DNA of 64,000 bases from Streptomyces fungicidicus (lineage in GTDB: Bacteria > Actinomycetota > Actinomycetes > Streptomycetales > Streptomycetaceae). The stretch lies in assembly GCF_003665435.1 (NCBI RefSeq), contig NZ_CP023408.1, positions 186,001-250,000 of the forward strand. The letters run 5' to 3'. A model generated the notes under the pieces. It saw nothing but the letters and a program-made list of their open reading frames with translations. It was not told the DNA's origin and did not search any database. The position numbers and the translations under genes were made by a program. This document shows, one piece after another, positions 33,501 to 42,764 of this stretch (the stretch's first letter is position 1; each line of letters opens with the position of its first letter).

Positions 33501-34694
33501 GTGGCCGTCACCCGTTCCGATCGCTCCGGGCTGCGCGCCCTGCGGCCCGAGTCCTTCGGCGCGGACCCCGGCGGCGAGCGCATGGCGCGCATCCGCAGGT
33601 CCCCGCACTTCAAGGACGGCGTCTTCCAGAACCCCGGGGGCCCCGCCCGGATCCGCCCGTCCGGATCGACCCGGGACCTGGCGAGGACCTACTTCGACAA
33701 GGACTCCCGGTCCCGGCGCGCCCCCAAGGGCGCGATCCCGGTGCACCCGACCACCCTGGCCGACATCTCCCGTCCGCCGGCCACGGGCCTGCGGCTGACC
33801 TGGATGGGCCACTCCGGCGTGCTCGCGGAGATCGACGGCCACCGGGTCCTGTTCGACCCCGTCTGGGGTGAGCGCTGCTCGCCGTTCCCCTTCGCCGGCC
33901 CCAGGCGGCTGCACCCCGTGCCGCTGCCGCTGGCCGCGCTCGGCCCGGTCGACGTCGTCGTGATCTCCCACGACCACTACGACCACCTGGACCTGCCCAC
34001 GATCAAGGCGCTGGCCGGCACGGACACCCTGTTCGCGGTGCCCCTCGGCGTCGGCGCGCACCTGGAGCACTGGGGCGTGTCCGCCGGCCGGCTGCGCGAA
34101 CTGGACTGGCACGAGACGACGAAGGTCGGCGGGCTCACCCTCACCGCCACCCCGGCCCGCCACTTCTGCGGCCGGGGCCTGCGCAACACCCAGCACACCC
34201 TGTGGGCCTCCTGGGTGGTCGAGGGCGAGGAGCACCGCGTCTACCACAGCGGTGACACCGGCTACTTCGATGGCTTCAAGGACATCGGCGCCGGTCACGG
34301 CCCGTTCGACGCCACGATGATCCAGGTGGGCGCCTACTCGGACTTCTGGCCCGACATCCACATGACGCCCGAGGAGGGCGTCCGGGCCCATCTCGACCTG
34401 CAGGGCGGGGACGCGGCCGGTGTGCTGCTGCCCATCCACTGGGCCACCTTCAACCTGGCGCCGCACGCCTGGGCGGAGCCGGGGGAGTGGATGAGGGACG
34501 CGGGCGAGGAGGCGGGCCAGGCGGTGGCGTTCCCCCGGCCGGGCGAGCCTTTCGAGCCGGCGGGGGAGCTGCCGGTGGAGCCGTGGTGGCGGGCGGTGTC
34601 CGGTCCGGTCGCCCGTTCGTGGAACCGTCCCCGGAGCGCCGAGGGCGTGGCCGGGACGAGCAAGGGGGATCTCGACCTCGCCGGCGAGCGGTGA
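33501..34694 (+). CDS. Metallo-beta-lactamase-fold hydrolase (NAPE-PLD/UlaG-like)
   Basis: The 397-aa protein has the dinuclear metal motif VVISHDHYDHLDLPTI (HxHxDH), then TPARHFCGRGL, YHSGDTGYFDGF and the C-terminal LLPIHWATF histidine. LTWMGHSGVLAEIDGHRVLFDP is the N-terminal family signature. The N-terminal ~90 residues match the extended form seen in phosphodiesterase- and lactonase-like members. GGAGG lies just before the GTG. It follows the SGNH gene by 60 bp on the same strand; shared lipid or ester chemistry is possible but not proven. Confidence 0.9.
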   Translation: MAVTRSDRSGLRALRPESFGADPGGERMARIRRSPHFKDGVFQNPGGPARIRPSGSTRDLARTYFDKDSRSRRAPKGAIPVHPTTLADISRPPATGLRLTWMGHSGVLAEIDGHRVLFDPVWGERCSPFPFAGPRRLHPVPLPLAALGPVDVVVISHDHYDHLDLPTIKALAGTDTLFAVPLGVGAHLEHWGVSAGRLRELDWHETTKVGGLTLTATPARHFCGRGLRNTQHTLWASWVVEGEEHRVYHSGDTGYFDGFKDIGAGHGPFDATMIQVGAYSDFWPDIHMTPEEGVRAHLDLQGGDAAGVLLPIHWATFNLAPHAWAEPGEWMRDAGEEAGQAVAFPRPGEPFEPAGELPVEPWWRAVSGPVARSWNRPRSAEGVAGTSKGDLDLAGER

Positions 34695-34924
34695 GCTCCG
34701 GTCCCTCACCTTCGGGACGGTTCATGCCGGCCTGTGTCGCGGGCCTCATGACCGGGACGGCCCTCTCCGGCATGAAGGGGAGGCAGCACCGGGAGGCCGG
34801 GGGGCCGCCGGACGCACCCGAGCCGGGGGTCGGCCAGGGCAGCGCCGAAGCGGACTCCGGCGGCGGCTTCGACGGCGACCGAGCGGTGACGCCGGGCGGA
34901 GGGGAGCGAGGAAGTGGGGGACTC

Positions 34925-35659
34925 ATGACGGCAGCGGACGCGCCGCCCGTCGTCCTGGTGCACGGGACGCGGTTCAGCGCGGGACAGTGGAGCCCGCAGC
35001 TCGCCGCGCTCCAGAAGGACTTCCGGGTGGCCGCCGTCGACCTGCCGGGCCACGGCGCCCGCTCCGCCGAGCCCTGGAGCCTGGACGCGGCGTCGGAGAT
35101 CATCGCCGCCGCGGTGGACTCGCTCGACCGCGGACCGGCCCTGGTCGTCGGGCACTCGCTCGGCGGATACGCCTCGCTGGAGTTCGCGCGGCGCTTCCCC
35201 GAGCGGCTGCGGGGGCTGGTCCTCGCCGGGGCCAGCGCCTCCACTCGTGGCCCGTGGGCGACGCCGTACCGATGGGTCACCGGACTCGTCCCCCGTGTCC
35301 CGGCGGACCGGCTGGCCCGGTGGAACGACCGGTTGCTGCGCCGGCTCTACCCGCCCGAGGTGGTGGAGGCGACCATCCGCTCCGGCTACGCCTTCCACAC
35401 CCTGCCGGCCGCCTGGGGCGAGGTGCTCGGCCGCTTCGACGCGGGTGCGATGCGGCACGTGACGGCTCCCGTGCTCATCCTCAACGGTGAGAAGGACCCC
35501 GTCTTCCGGTCCGGCGAGTCGGACTTCGCCCGCGCGCATCCGCACGCCCGCGTCGAGCTGATTCCGCGGGCGGGACATCTAGCGAACTTCGACGATCCGG
35601 CCGCCTTCACCGACGCCGTCCGCCGTTTCGCCCGGGAGCTGCCCGCTTCCTGTGGGTGA
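34925..35659 (+). CDS. Alpha/beta-fold hydrolase
   Basis: A 244-aa single-domain hydrolase: VVLVHGTRFSAGQWSPQL (oxyanion HG), VDLPGHGAR, nucleophile elbow VVGHSLGGYAS (Ser), the Asp in LNGEKDPVF and the His in IPRAGHLANFDDP complete the triad. The substrate is unknown. The ATG at 34925 has a nearby GAGGAAG; the frame is open upstream to 34487 but that part overlaps the preceding gene and is low-complexity. The 230 bp before it hold no other feature I can support. Confidence 0.9.
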   Translation: MTAADAPPVVLVHGTRFSAGQWSPQLAALQKDFRVAAVDLPGHGARSAEPWSLDAASEIIAAAVDSLDRGPALVVGHSLGGYASLEFARRFPERLRGLVLAGASASTRGPWATPYRWVTGLVPRVPADRLARWNDRLLRRLYPPEVVEATIRSGYAFHTLPAAWGEVLGRFDAGAMRHVTAPVLILNGEKDPVFRSGESDFARAHPHARVELIPRAGHLANFDDPAAFTDAVRRFARELPASCG

Positions 35660-36236
35660 GGCGGAGGTGATCCACGCGGCCGGGGCGGCTCGGTGGGGGA
35701 ACTGCTCGGCCGGCACTACGCGCTGTCCTGAAGCGCCCGCTTCTGGGACCGCGGCCCCGCCGGTCCCACCATGCGGGCCATCGGTGATCACTACTTGAAC
35801 ACCGCCCGCGGCGGCGCTCCCTCGGCGCCCTGGCCCGATCGCTACGGAGGGTGATGTTCTGGCCGGAGGGGTGAGGGGTGCAGGAGCGGGCCGGAGGCCC
35901 CCGCTCGTCGGTCCCGGGCGAGGGAAGGTGGGCCGGTGCGGGTCCCTCCGCCGGAGGCCGCTCCGCCCCGCGGACTCATGACGACCGCTTGTGACCAGCC
36001 TCGACCGCGCTCTGTCCACTCTCGATCCCTTGGGCTGAACGGTTATCGGTCTGTCGTACGACGCCTCATACCAGAGCGCGACGGTGTCCGCACCAGTTTG
36101 TCAACTGCCCACCGCACATGATGCGGTGACGACTACGGTGAGTGTCGGTCGGGCGGCGCGCGGCACCTCACGTCGAAGGGCGCGTCATGCCCAGGGGCCG
36201 CGTCCAGCAGTCGGATCAGGGAGCGGGGACCGGTAC
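35660..36236. other. 577-bp region without a convincing gene
   Basis: Frames here are short or lack Streptomyces-like codon bias. Plus-strand pieces VGELLGRHYALS (interrupted by a stop), then SARFWDRGPAGPTMRAIGDH and YLNTARGG could be the worn-down end of a lost gene, but I cannot name it. Nearer the conservon, ACCGCA (36111-36116) and TGCGGT (36122-36127) form a small dyad, and TTGTCA at 36098-36103 could be a -35. The conservon promoter must lie in this stretch. Confidence 0.35.
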
Positions 36237-38186
36237 GTGCAGCCACAAGGCGGACGAGGGAGCGGACGGGGCGAGGGACCCCGGCGCCCGGGCCCGGCCG
36301 GCGCCCCGGGCGCCCGGGCGCGGGGCACCAGCGAGCAGGCGCCCGCCGGCACCGCGGTCGTGGCCCGCCGGCCGGACCGCGGTGCCGTGATCCCCGCCGG
36401 ATCCCGGGCCCGCCGGACGGGCCCGGCCACCCGCCAGGAGCGCCGCGAGGGCGGACGGCACGGGCGGCCGCCGTCCCGTACCGGCCCCGTGCCGACCGAG
36501 GGCCAGCTACGGCCCCAGCTGCTGCGTCTCGCCGTGCTGCCGCCCGTGGCGGTCGCCCTCAGCGCCTGCGCGGCCGTGCTCTTCACCGTCCGCTCCACCG
36601 GCGTCCGGCCGGGCCCCACCCTGTGGGCCGTGCTCGGCGGCGCCACCTCGGTGACGTGCGCCGGCATCGTCATCGCCGCCGTGGCCGCCGACCGCGCCGC
36701 CCGGTCCGTGCACGACCGCGTCGCGGCCCTGCGCCGGAGCACCGCCCGGCGCGAGGAGGACCTGCGCGCCCTCGTCGGGACACTGCGCCGCGGCGACGCC
36801 CCGCCCGCACACGGACGGCGAACCGAACACCCCGACGACGCCGAGGACGCCGAAGACTTCGACGTGCTCGCCGCCGACCTCGACCGGGCGCACGACGCCG
36901 CCGTCACCGCCGTCGTGGAGGCGTCCCGGCTCTCCGGCCGGGCCGGCAGCGAACAGAAGCTCGAGGTGTTCGTCAACCTCGCCCGGCGGCTGCAGTCCCT
37001 GGTGCACCGCGAGATCTCCCTCCTCGACGAGCTGGAGAACGAGATGGAGGACCCCGACCTGCTCAAGGGGCTCTTCCACGTCGACCACCTCGCCACCCGC
37101 ATCCGCCGGCACGCCGAGAACCTCGCCGTGCTCGGCGGGGCCGTCTCCCGGCGGCAGTGGAGCAACCCCGTCTCCATGACCGAGGTGCTGCGCGCGGCGA
37201 TCGCCGAGGTCGAGCAGTACTCGCGGGTCAAGCTGGTGCCGCCGGTCGAGGGCACCCTGCGCGGACACGCCGTCGCCGACGTCATCCACCTGCTCGCCGA
37301 ACTCGTCGAGAACGCCACCGTGTTCTCCGCCCCGCACACCCAGGTGCTGCTGCGCGCCGACCTCGTCACCTCCGGGCTCGCCGTCGAGGTCGAGGACCGC
37401 GGGCTTGGCATGCCCGTCGGCGAGCAGGACCGGATGAACGCGCTGCTCACCGACCCCGACCAGGTGCAGGTCGCCAGCCTGCTGGCCGACGGCCGGATCG
37501 GCCTGTTCGTGGTCTCCCAGCTCGCCAGGCGGCACGGCATCCGCGTCCGGCTCCGCAGCAACATCTACGGCGGGGTGCAGGCCGTGCTCGTGGTGCCGCA
37601 GGCACTTCTCGGCACCGAGCCGGGCGCCCTGACCGGCGGCCAGGACACGGGAGCGGCGGGGCGGGAACAGGGGCCTGGTGACACCGGTGCCGTCCCCGCG
37701 GTCCGCCATCTGCCCGCCGTACCCGCCCCGGTGGAGGGCCCCGGCACCCCGTACGGCGGCGGCTCCGCGCACGCGCCGGCCGCGCCTTCCACCCCGGCCG
37801 GCCCGGAGCCCCGTCCCGCCGCCCCGGCCGGGCCGCCCGGCGGCAACGGGGCCGCACCGCCGCTGCCCCTGCGCGTCGCCCGGGAGGCGCGCCCCAACCC
37901 CGCCGAGGCCGTGCCCGGCGTCCGGCGGGCGGACCCGGACACCCGCACGGACCCCGGGACCACGCCGCCCGTCCCCCGCGTCGGCACGGTGCGCGGCACC
38001 ATGGGCAGACCCCAACTGCCCCGCAGACGTGCCCAGGAGCACATCGCGCCGCAGCTCCGCGACGGTCCCGCGCCCCGCCAGGACGGCGACCGCGCCGCCG
38101 GCCACGACCCCCAGCTGATGGCGGCCTTCCAGCGCGGCGTCAGCCTCGCGGAGTCCCGGCAGGACGGGAGCGCGCCCGCCGGATGA
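36237..38186 (+). CDS. cvnA: CvnA-type sensor with histidine-kinase-like ATPase domain
   Basis: The protein is about 649 aa from GTG 36237. A disordered Arg/Gly/Pro-rich N-terminus of about 85 residues precedes two close hydrophobic helices (LAVLPPVAVALSACAAVLF and VLGGATSVTCAGIVIAAVAA), then a cytoplasmic helical region (VFVNLARRLQSLVHREISLL). The ATPase domain shows an N box LLAELVENATVFS and G box VEDRGLGMP. The Pro/Gly tail is typical of conservon sensors. It lacks the large extracytoplasmic nitrate-sensing-type domain common in CvnA proteins. The family may act as a GEF-like partner for the operon's GTPase. An open extension reaches ATG 36084. Confidence 0.9.
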   Translation: MQPQGGRGSGRGEGPRRPGPAGAPGARARGTSEQAPAGTAVVARRPDRGAVIPAGSRARRTGPATRQERREGGRHGRPPSRTGPVPTEGQLRPQLLRLAVLPPVAVALSACAAVLFTVRSTGVRPGPTLWAVLGGATSVTCAGIVIAAVAADRAARSVHDRVAALRRSTARREEDLRALVGTLRRGDAPPAHGRRTEHPDDAEDAEDFDVLAADLDRAHDAAVTAVVEASRLSGRAGSEQKLEVFVNLARRLQSLVHREISLLDELENEMEDPDLLKGLFHVDHLATRIRRHAENLAVLGGAVSRRQWSNPVSMTEVLRAAIAEVEQYSRVKLVPPVEGTLRGHAVADVIHLLAELVENATVFSAPHTQVLLRADLVTSGLAVEVEDRGLGMPVGEQDRMNALLTDPDQVQVASLLADGRIGLFVVSQLARRHGIRVRLRSNIYGGVQAVLVVPQALLGTEPGALTGGQDTGAAGREQGPGDTGAVPAVRHLPAVPAPVEGPGTPYGGGSAHAPAAPSTPAGPEPRPAAPAGPPGGNGAAPPLPLRVAREARPNPAEAVPGVRRADPDTRTDPGTTPPVPRVGTVRGTMGRPQLPRRRAQEHIAPQLRDGPAPRQDGDRAAGHDPQLMAAFQRGVSLAESRQDGSAPAG

Positions 38187-38260
38187 CCACCCCCGCTCCC
38201 CCCACCGCCCCCGACCTCAGCGCTCCCGCAGACCTTCGTACCCCAAGGAGTCGATCCACC

Positions 38261-38695
38261 ATGGCGAGCGATGCGCCGACCGCCCAGGTATCCGACCTCG
38301 ACTGGCTGATGAGCGGCCTCGTGCAACGCGTGCCGCACACCAGCAGCGCCGTCCTGCTCTCCTGCGACGGGCTGGTGAAGTCCGTGCACGGCCTCGACCC
38401 CGACGCGGCCGACCACATGGCGGCGCTGGCCTCCGGCCTGTACTCCCTCGGCCGCAGTGCCGGCGTCCGGTTCGGCGACGGCGGCGACGTCCGGCAGGTC
38501 GTCGTCGAACTCGACTCGACCCTGCTGTTCGTCACCACCGCAGGCTCCGGGACCTGCCTCGCCGTGCTGGCCGGCCGCGAGGCCGACGCGGCGGTGCTCG
38601 GCTACGAGATGGCGATGCTGGTCAAGTCCGTACGGCCGTACCTGGTGACCGCTCCCCGCCAGCAGGGCGTCGAACCGCCGGCGATGAGGCCTTGA
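38261..38695 (+). CDS. cvnB: CvnB-type roadblock/LC7 protein
   Basis: A 144-aa roadblock/LC7 domain protein (DLDWLMSGLVQRVPHTSSAV, LLSCDGLVKSVHGLDPD, LAVLAGREADAAVLGYEM). Bacterial roadblock proteins dimerise and act on Ras-like GTPases, MglB being the model. ATG 38261 has AAGGAG ten bases upstream; ATG 38183 overlaps the cvnA stop and would add a Pro/Ala-rich 26-residue leader, so coupling to cvnA is possible. It is the second gene of the conservon. Confidence 0.92.
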   Translation: MASDAPTAQVSDLDWLMSGLVQRVPHTSSAVLLSCDGLVKSVHGLDPDAADHMAALASGLYSLGRSAGVRFGDGGDVRQVVVELDSTLLFVTTAGSGTCLAVLAGREADAAVLGYEMAMLVKSVRPYLVTAPRQQGVEPPAMRP

Positions 38696-38697
38696 GC

Positions 38698-39069
38698 GTG
38701 ATGGCGGCCGGTGACGGGCCCTGGCTCGACGACGCGGCCGGACGGCTGGTGCGCCCCTTCACCGTCAGCAACGGCCGCACCCGTCCCACCGTCGCCCTCG
38801 ACCTGCTGTCGCAGGTCCGGGCCACCGGCGCCACCCCGTTCGGCTATCTCGGCCCCGAACACGCGCAGGCCCTCGACCTGTGCCGCGCCCCCGTCCCGGT
38901 CGCCGAGGTAGCCGCCCATCTCGGGCTGCCGGTGGCCGTCACCAAGGTGCTGCTGGCGGACCTCGTCGACTGCGGGGCGCTGACCGACAAGCCCCCCGCG
39001 TTCCACCACACCCCGACGGACCGGGCCCTTCTGGAGGCAGTGCTCGATGGACTACGACGACAGCTCTGA
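38698..39069 (+). CDS. cvnC: CvnC-type DUF742 protein
   Basis: A 123-aa DUF742 protein: the start WLDDAAGRLVRPFTVSNGRT and the winged-helix-like AEVAAHLGLPVAVTKVLLADLVDCGAL are characteristic. It is always found between the roadblock and GTPase genes of conservons; the mechanism is not settled. GTG 38698 has GAGG eight bases upstream; TTG 38692 and ATG 38701 are alternatives. Its end overlaps cvnD by 23 bp. Confidence 0.92.
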   Translation: MMAAGDGPWLDDAAGRLVRPFTVSNGRTRPTVALDLLSQVRATGATPFGYLGPEHAQALDLCRAPVPVAEVAAHLGLPVAVTKVLLADLVDCGALTDKPPAFHHTPTDRALLEAVLDGLRRQL

Positions 39070-39676
39070 CCGCGCCGGCGGAGCGGACCACGGAGACGAT
39101 GCCTTCCCGACCGCGCTGAAGATCCTCGTGGCCGGCGGATTCGGCGTGGGCAAGACGACCTTCGTCGGCGCGGTCAGCGAGATCGCGCCCCTCAGCACGG
39201 AGGAACTCCTCACGACGGCCGGCGCCGCCACCGACAGCCTCGACGGTGTCGAGAACAAGGTGGAGACGACCGTGGCCATGGACTTCGGGCGCATCACCCT
39301 CGACGCGGAGCATGTGCTGTACCTGTTCGGCACCCCCGGCCAGGAACGGTTCTGGTTCATGTGGGACGAGCTCTGCGAGGGCGCGCTCGGCGCCGTCGTC
39401 CTCGCCGACACCCGGCGCCTCGAAGAGTGCTTCGCGGCGGTCGACTTCTTCGAACAGCGCGGCGTCGGATTCATCGTCGCCGTCAACGAGTTCGACGGAG
39501 CGTTCCGCTACGACCCGGGGGAGGTGCGCGCCGCCCTCGACCTCCCCGCGGGCACCCCCGTCGTCCCCTGCGACGCCCGGATCTCCAGCTCCGGCGTGCG
39601 GACACTGCTGACCCTGGTCCGGCACCTCATCGCCCACACCCCCGCGCCCGCCACGGGGTATGGCGCCCACATGTGA
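39047..39676 (+). CDS. cvnD: CvnD-type small Ras-like GTPase
   Basis: The 209-aa P-loop GTPase has G1 VAGGFGVGKTTFVGAV, switch region TTAMDFGRI-like (ETTVAMDFGRITLD), G3 LFGTPGQERFWFM, and a G4 of VNEFDG instead of NKxD. The glutamine in GTPGQE is retained. CvnD is the output switch of the conservon, toggled by CvnA/B. It has an acidic N-terminal 20 residues. Gene order A-B-C-D is complete; a GAF gene follows after 58 bp. Confidence 0.94.
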   Translation: MDYDDSSDRAGGADHGDDAFPTALKILVAGGFGVGKTTFVGAVSEIAPLSTEELLTTAGAATDSLDGVENKVETTVAMDFGRITLDAEHVLYLFGTPGQERFWFMWDELCEGALGAVVLADTRRLEECFAAVDFFEQRGVGFIVAVNEFDGAFRYDPGEVRAALDLPAGTPVVPCDARISSSGVRTLLTLVRHLIAHTPAPATGYGAHM

Positions 39677-39734
39677 TCCCCGCACACCCTCGGAGCCCCT
39701 GTATGACCGTCGCCCACACCCCGGGAGCCCGCCC

Positions 39735-40310
39735 ATGAGCTACGACCCGCCCCGCCCGGCCGGTCGTCTGCTGCTCACGCCCGAGGACAAGGAGGCCCCG
39801 GAGCGCACCCGCCGGCTGCGTCTGCTGGGACTCGGGCAACACCCCGAGCCCTGGCTCGACGCCTTCGCCCACGGCCTCGCCGACCTCACGGGCGCGCCGT
39901 ACGCCATGGTCAACTTCCCCGGCGGGCACGGGCAGTTCTTCGCCGGCCTGCACACCCCGGCCGTCGCGCCGCTCGCGCACCGCGACGGCACCGGCGCGCT
40001 GCCGGGCCGCGTACTGCCCCGCGAGCACGGCTTCTGCCCCCATGTGGTGGCCCGCCGCAAGGCACTGGTCCTGGAGGACGTGAGCGACTACCCGCGGTTC
40101 GCGGGCAATCCGGTGGTGGACGAGTTCGGCGTCCGCTCCTACCTGGGCGCGCCCCTCATCGACGGCACCGGCACGGTGCTCGGTACCGTGTCGGTCACCG
40201 ACGTCCGGCCACGCGCCTGGGGGCAGCCGGGGCTCGCCGCCATCAAGGCGCAGGCCGCGGACCTCGTCGTACGGCTGGAGCGGCGGAAGGACGACGGGCT
40301 GCCGCCGTGA
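39735..40310 (+). CDS. GAF-domain protein closing the conservon
   Basis: A 191-aa protein with one GAF domain: DLTGAPYAMVNFPGGHGQFF, EHGFCPHVVARRKALVLEDV, FGVRSYLGAPLIDGTGTVLG. The Cys and His in GFCPHVV lie where GAF proteins bind ligand or redox cofactor. Some conservons end with a cytochrome P450; this one has a GAF protein instead, probably the small-molecule or redox input. GGGAG precedes the ATG at 39735. Confidence 0.85.
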   Translation: MSYDPPRPAGRLLLTPEDKEAPERTRRLRLLGLGQHPEPWLDAFAHGLADLTGAPYAMVNFPGGHGQFFAGLHTPAVAPLAHRDGTGALPGRVLPREHGFCPHVVARRKALVLEDVSDYPRFAGNPVVDEFGVRSYLGAPLIDGTGTVLGTVSVTDVRPRAWGQPGLAAIKAQAADLVVRLERRKDDGLPP

Positions 40311-40493
40311 GCACCGCGGACGCCGCCGATGGGGTGACGGCGTGAAGCAAAGCTGTGGCCGCGCTTAAGAAAACCTCGATGGACCGGTGAGGGTGTTGTA
40401 CGGCAGATTGCAGTGCGATTCCACTCCTCCTCCCGGACCGGGGCCGCTTCGGCGTGCCCGGGGGCCGGGACTCACCCCTCAGGAGCCGTAGCG

Positions 40494-41522
40494 TTGAAGG
40501 CGCTGGTCAAGGAGAAGGCGGAGCCCGGGCTGTGGCTCGCGGACGTCCCGGAGCCCGCCGTCGGACCCGGCGACGTGCTGATCAAGGTGCTGCGCACCGG
40601 TATCTGCGGCACCGACCTGCACATCCGGTCCTGGGACGGCTGGGCCCGGCAGACGATCAGCACCCCGCTGGTCCTCGGGCACGAGTTCGTCGGCGAGGTC
40701 GTCGGGACCGGCCGCGACGTCACCGACATCACCACCGGTGACCGGGTCAGCGGCGAGGGCCACCTGGTGTGCGGCAAGTGCCGCAACTGTCTGGCCGGCC
40801 GCCGCCACCTGTGCCGGGCCACCGTCGGCCTCGGCGTCGGACGGGACGGCGCCTTCGCCGAGTACGTCGTGCTGCCCGCCACGAACGTCTGGGTGCACCG
40901 GGTGCCGGTCGACCTCGACGTCGCGGCGATCTTCGACCCGTTCGGCAACGCCGTGCACACCGCGCTGTCCTTCCCGCTCGTCGGCGAGGACGTGCTCATC
41001 ACGGGCGCCGGCCCGATCGGCCTGATGGCCGCCGCCGTCGCCCGGCACGCCGGTGCGCGCAACGTCGTGATCACCGACGTCAGCGAGGAGCGGCTGGAAC
41101 TCGCCCGCAAGATCGGCGCGACCCTGGCGCTGAACGTCGCCGAGTCGACCATCGCCGACGGGCAGCAGGGCCTCGGACTGCGCGAGGGCTTCGACATCGG
41201 CCTGGAGATGTCCGGCCGCCCCGAGGCCATGCGGGACATGATCGACAACATGACGCACGGCGGCCGGATCGCCATGCTCGGCCTGCCTGCCGAGGAGTTC
41301 GCGGTCGACTGGGCCCGCGTCGTCACCTCGATGATCACCATCAAGGGCATCTACGGCCGTGAGATGTTCGAGACCTGGTACGCCATGTCGGTGCTGCTGG
41401 AGGGCGGCCTCGACCTCGCCCCGGTGATCACCGGCCGGTACTCCTACCGCGACTTCGACGCCGCCTTCGAGGAAGCGGCCGCCGGCAAGGGCGGCAAGGT
41501 CATCCTCGACTGGACCGCGTAA
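40494..41522 (+). CDS. tdh: L-threonine 3-dehydrogenase
   Basis: A 342-aa zinc-dependent medium-chain dehydrogenase, the usual Tdh length. The catalytic zinc ligands are the Cys in RTGICGTDLHI and the HE of LVLGHEFVGEVV; the structural zinc site is CGKCRNCLAGRRHLC. The NAD site is ITGAGPIGLMAAAVA. It oxidises threonine to 2-amino-3-ketobutyrate, which Kbl cleaves. TTG 40494 has AGGAG eight bases upstream; the frame opens earlier but lacks family similarity. kbl follows after 29 bp. The leader has an A-rich element (CTTAAGAAAACCTCG, 40364-40378). Confidence 0.95.
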   Translation: MKALVKEKAEPGLWLADVPEPAVGPGDVLIKVLRTGICGTDLHIRSWDGWARQTISTPLVLGHEFVGEVVGTGRDVTDITTGDRVSGEGHLVCGKCRNCLAGRRHLCRATVGLGVGRDGAFAEYVVLPATNVWVHRVPVDLDVAAIFDPFGNAVHTALSFPLVGEDVLITGAGPIGLMAAAVARHAGARNVVITDVSEERLELARKIGATLALNVAESTIADGQQGLGLREGFDIGLEMSGRPEAMRDMIDNMTHGGRIAMLGLPAEEFAVDWARVVTSMITIKGIYGREMFETWYAMSVLLEGGLDLAPVITGRYSYRDFDAAFEEAAAGKGGKVILDWTA

Positions 41523-41551
41523 GCCACCCGCCTCTTTCAGGAGCCCCAGAG

Positions 41552-42751
41552 ATGTTCGACTCCGTGCGCGACGACCTGCGCGCCACCCTCGACGAGATCC
41601 GCGCCGCCGGGCTGCACAAGCCCGAGCGCGTCATCGGCACCCCCCAGTCCGCCACCGTGAACGTCACGGCCGGCGGCCGCCCCGGTGAGGTGCTCAACTT
41701 CTGCGCCAACAACTACCTCGGTCTCGCCGACCACCCCGAGGTGGTCGCCGCCGCCCACGAGGCGCTGGACCGCTGGGGCTACGGCATGGCGTCCGTCCGC
41801 TTCATCTGCGGCACGCAGGAGGTGCACAAGGAACTCGAGGCGCGGCTGTCGGCGTTCCTCGGCCAGGAGGACACGATCCTCTACTCCTCCTGCTTCGACG
41901 CCAACGGCGGCGTCTTCGAGACGCTGCTCGGCCCCGAGGACGCGGTGATCTCCGACGCGCTGAACCACGCGTCGATCATCGACGGCATCCGGCTCTCCAA
42001 GGCCCGCCGCTTCCGCTACGCCAACCGCGACATGGCCGACCTGGAGCGCCAGCTGAAGGAGGCCGCCGAGGGCGGCGCCCGCCGCAAGCTCATCGTCACC
42101 GACGGCGTTTTCTCCATGGACGGCTACGTCGCCCCGCTGGACGAGATCTGCGACCTCGCCGACCGGCACGGCGCCATGGTCATGGTCGACGACTCTCACG
42201 CCGTCGGCTTCGTCGGCCCCGGCGGGCGCGGCACCCCCGAGCTGCACGGCGTCATGGACCGCGTCGACATCCTCACCGGCACCCTCGGCAAGGCCCTCGG
42301 CGGCGCCTCCGGCGGCTATGTCGCCGCCCGCGCGGAGATCGTCGCCCTGCTGCGCCAGCGGTCCCGCCCATACCTGTTCTCCAACACGCTCGCCCCGGTG
42401 ATCGCCGCCGCCTCCCTGAAGGTCCTCGACCTGCTGGAGTCGGCCGACGACCTGCGCGTCCGGCTGGCCGAGAACACCGCCCTGTTCCGCCGCCGGATGA
42501 CCGAGGAGGGCTTCGACATCCTCCCCGGCGACCACGCCATCGCCCCGGTGATGATCGGCGACGCGTCGAGGGCGGGCCGCATGGCGGAACTGCTGCTGGA
42601 GCGCGGGGTGTACGTGATCGGCTTCTCCTACCCGGTCGTCCCGCAGGACCGGGCCCGCATCCGCGTCCAGCTGTCGGCCGCGCACTCCACCGAGGACGTC
42701 GACCGGGCGGTGGACGCCTTCGTGGCGGCCCGGGCGGAGCTCGACGGCTGA
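41552..42751 (+). CDS. kbl: Glycine C-acetyltransferase (2-amino-3-ketobutyrate CoA ligase)
   Basis: A 399-aa alpha-oxoamine synthase. The substrate-binding start is NFCANNYLGLADHPEVV, HASIIDGIRLSKARRF and VMVDDSHAVGFVGPGG bind PLP, and the PLP lysine is in TGTLGKALGGASGGYV. It cleaves 2-amino-3-ketobutyrate with CoA to glycine and acetyl-CoA, forming with Tdh the threonine-to-glycine route. CAGGAG precedes the ATG. A LysR gene follows on the same strand after 35 bp. Confidence 0.97.
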   Translation: MFDSVRDDLRATLDEIRAAGLHKPERVIGTPQSATVNVTAGGRPGEVLNFCANNYLGLADHPEVVAAAHEALDRWGYGMASVRFICGTQEVHKELEARLSAFLGQEDTILYSSCFDANGGVFETLLGPEDAVISDALNHASIIDGIRLSKARRFRYANRDMADLERQLKEAAEGGARRKLIVTDGVFSMDGYVAPLDEICDLADRHGAMVMVDDSHAVGFVGPGGRGTPELHGVMDRVDILTGTLGKALGGASGGYVAARAEIVALLRQRSRPYLFSNTLAPVIAAASLKVLDLLESADDLRVRLAENTALFRRRMTEEGFDILPGDHAIAPVMIGDASRAGRMAELLLERGVYVIGFSYPVVPQDRARIRVQLSAAHSTEDVDRAVDAFVAARAELDG

Positions 42752-42764
42752 GCGGAGCACACCG

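Noticed and set aside
35579..36019. 146-codon minus-strand frame
   Set aside because: It overlaps the 3' end of the alpha/beta hydrolase gene and has Pro/Ala/Gly-rich composition without codon bias or a ribosome site.
40360..40410. Stress- or developmental-type promoter at the A-rich element before tdh
   Set aside because: No -35/-10 pair with acceptable spacing could be fitted, so only the A-rich element is mentioned.
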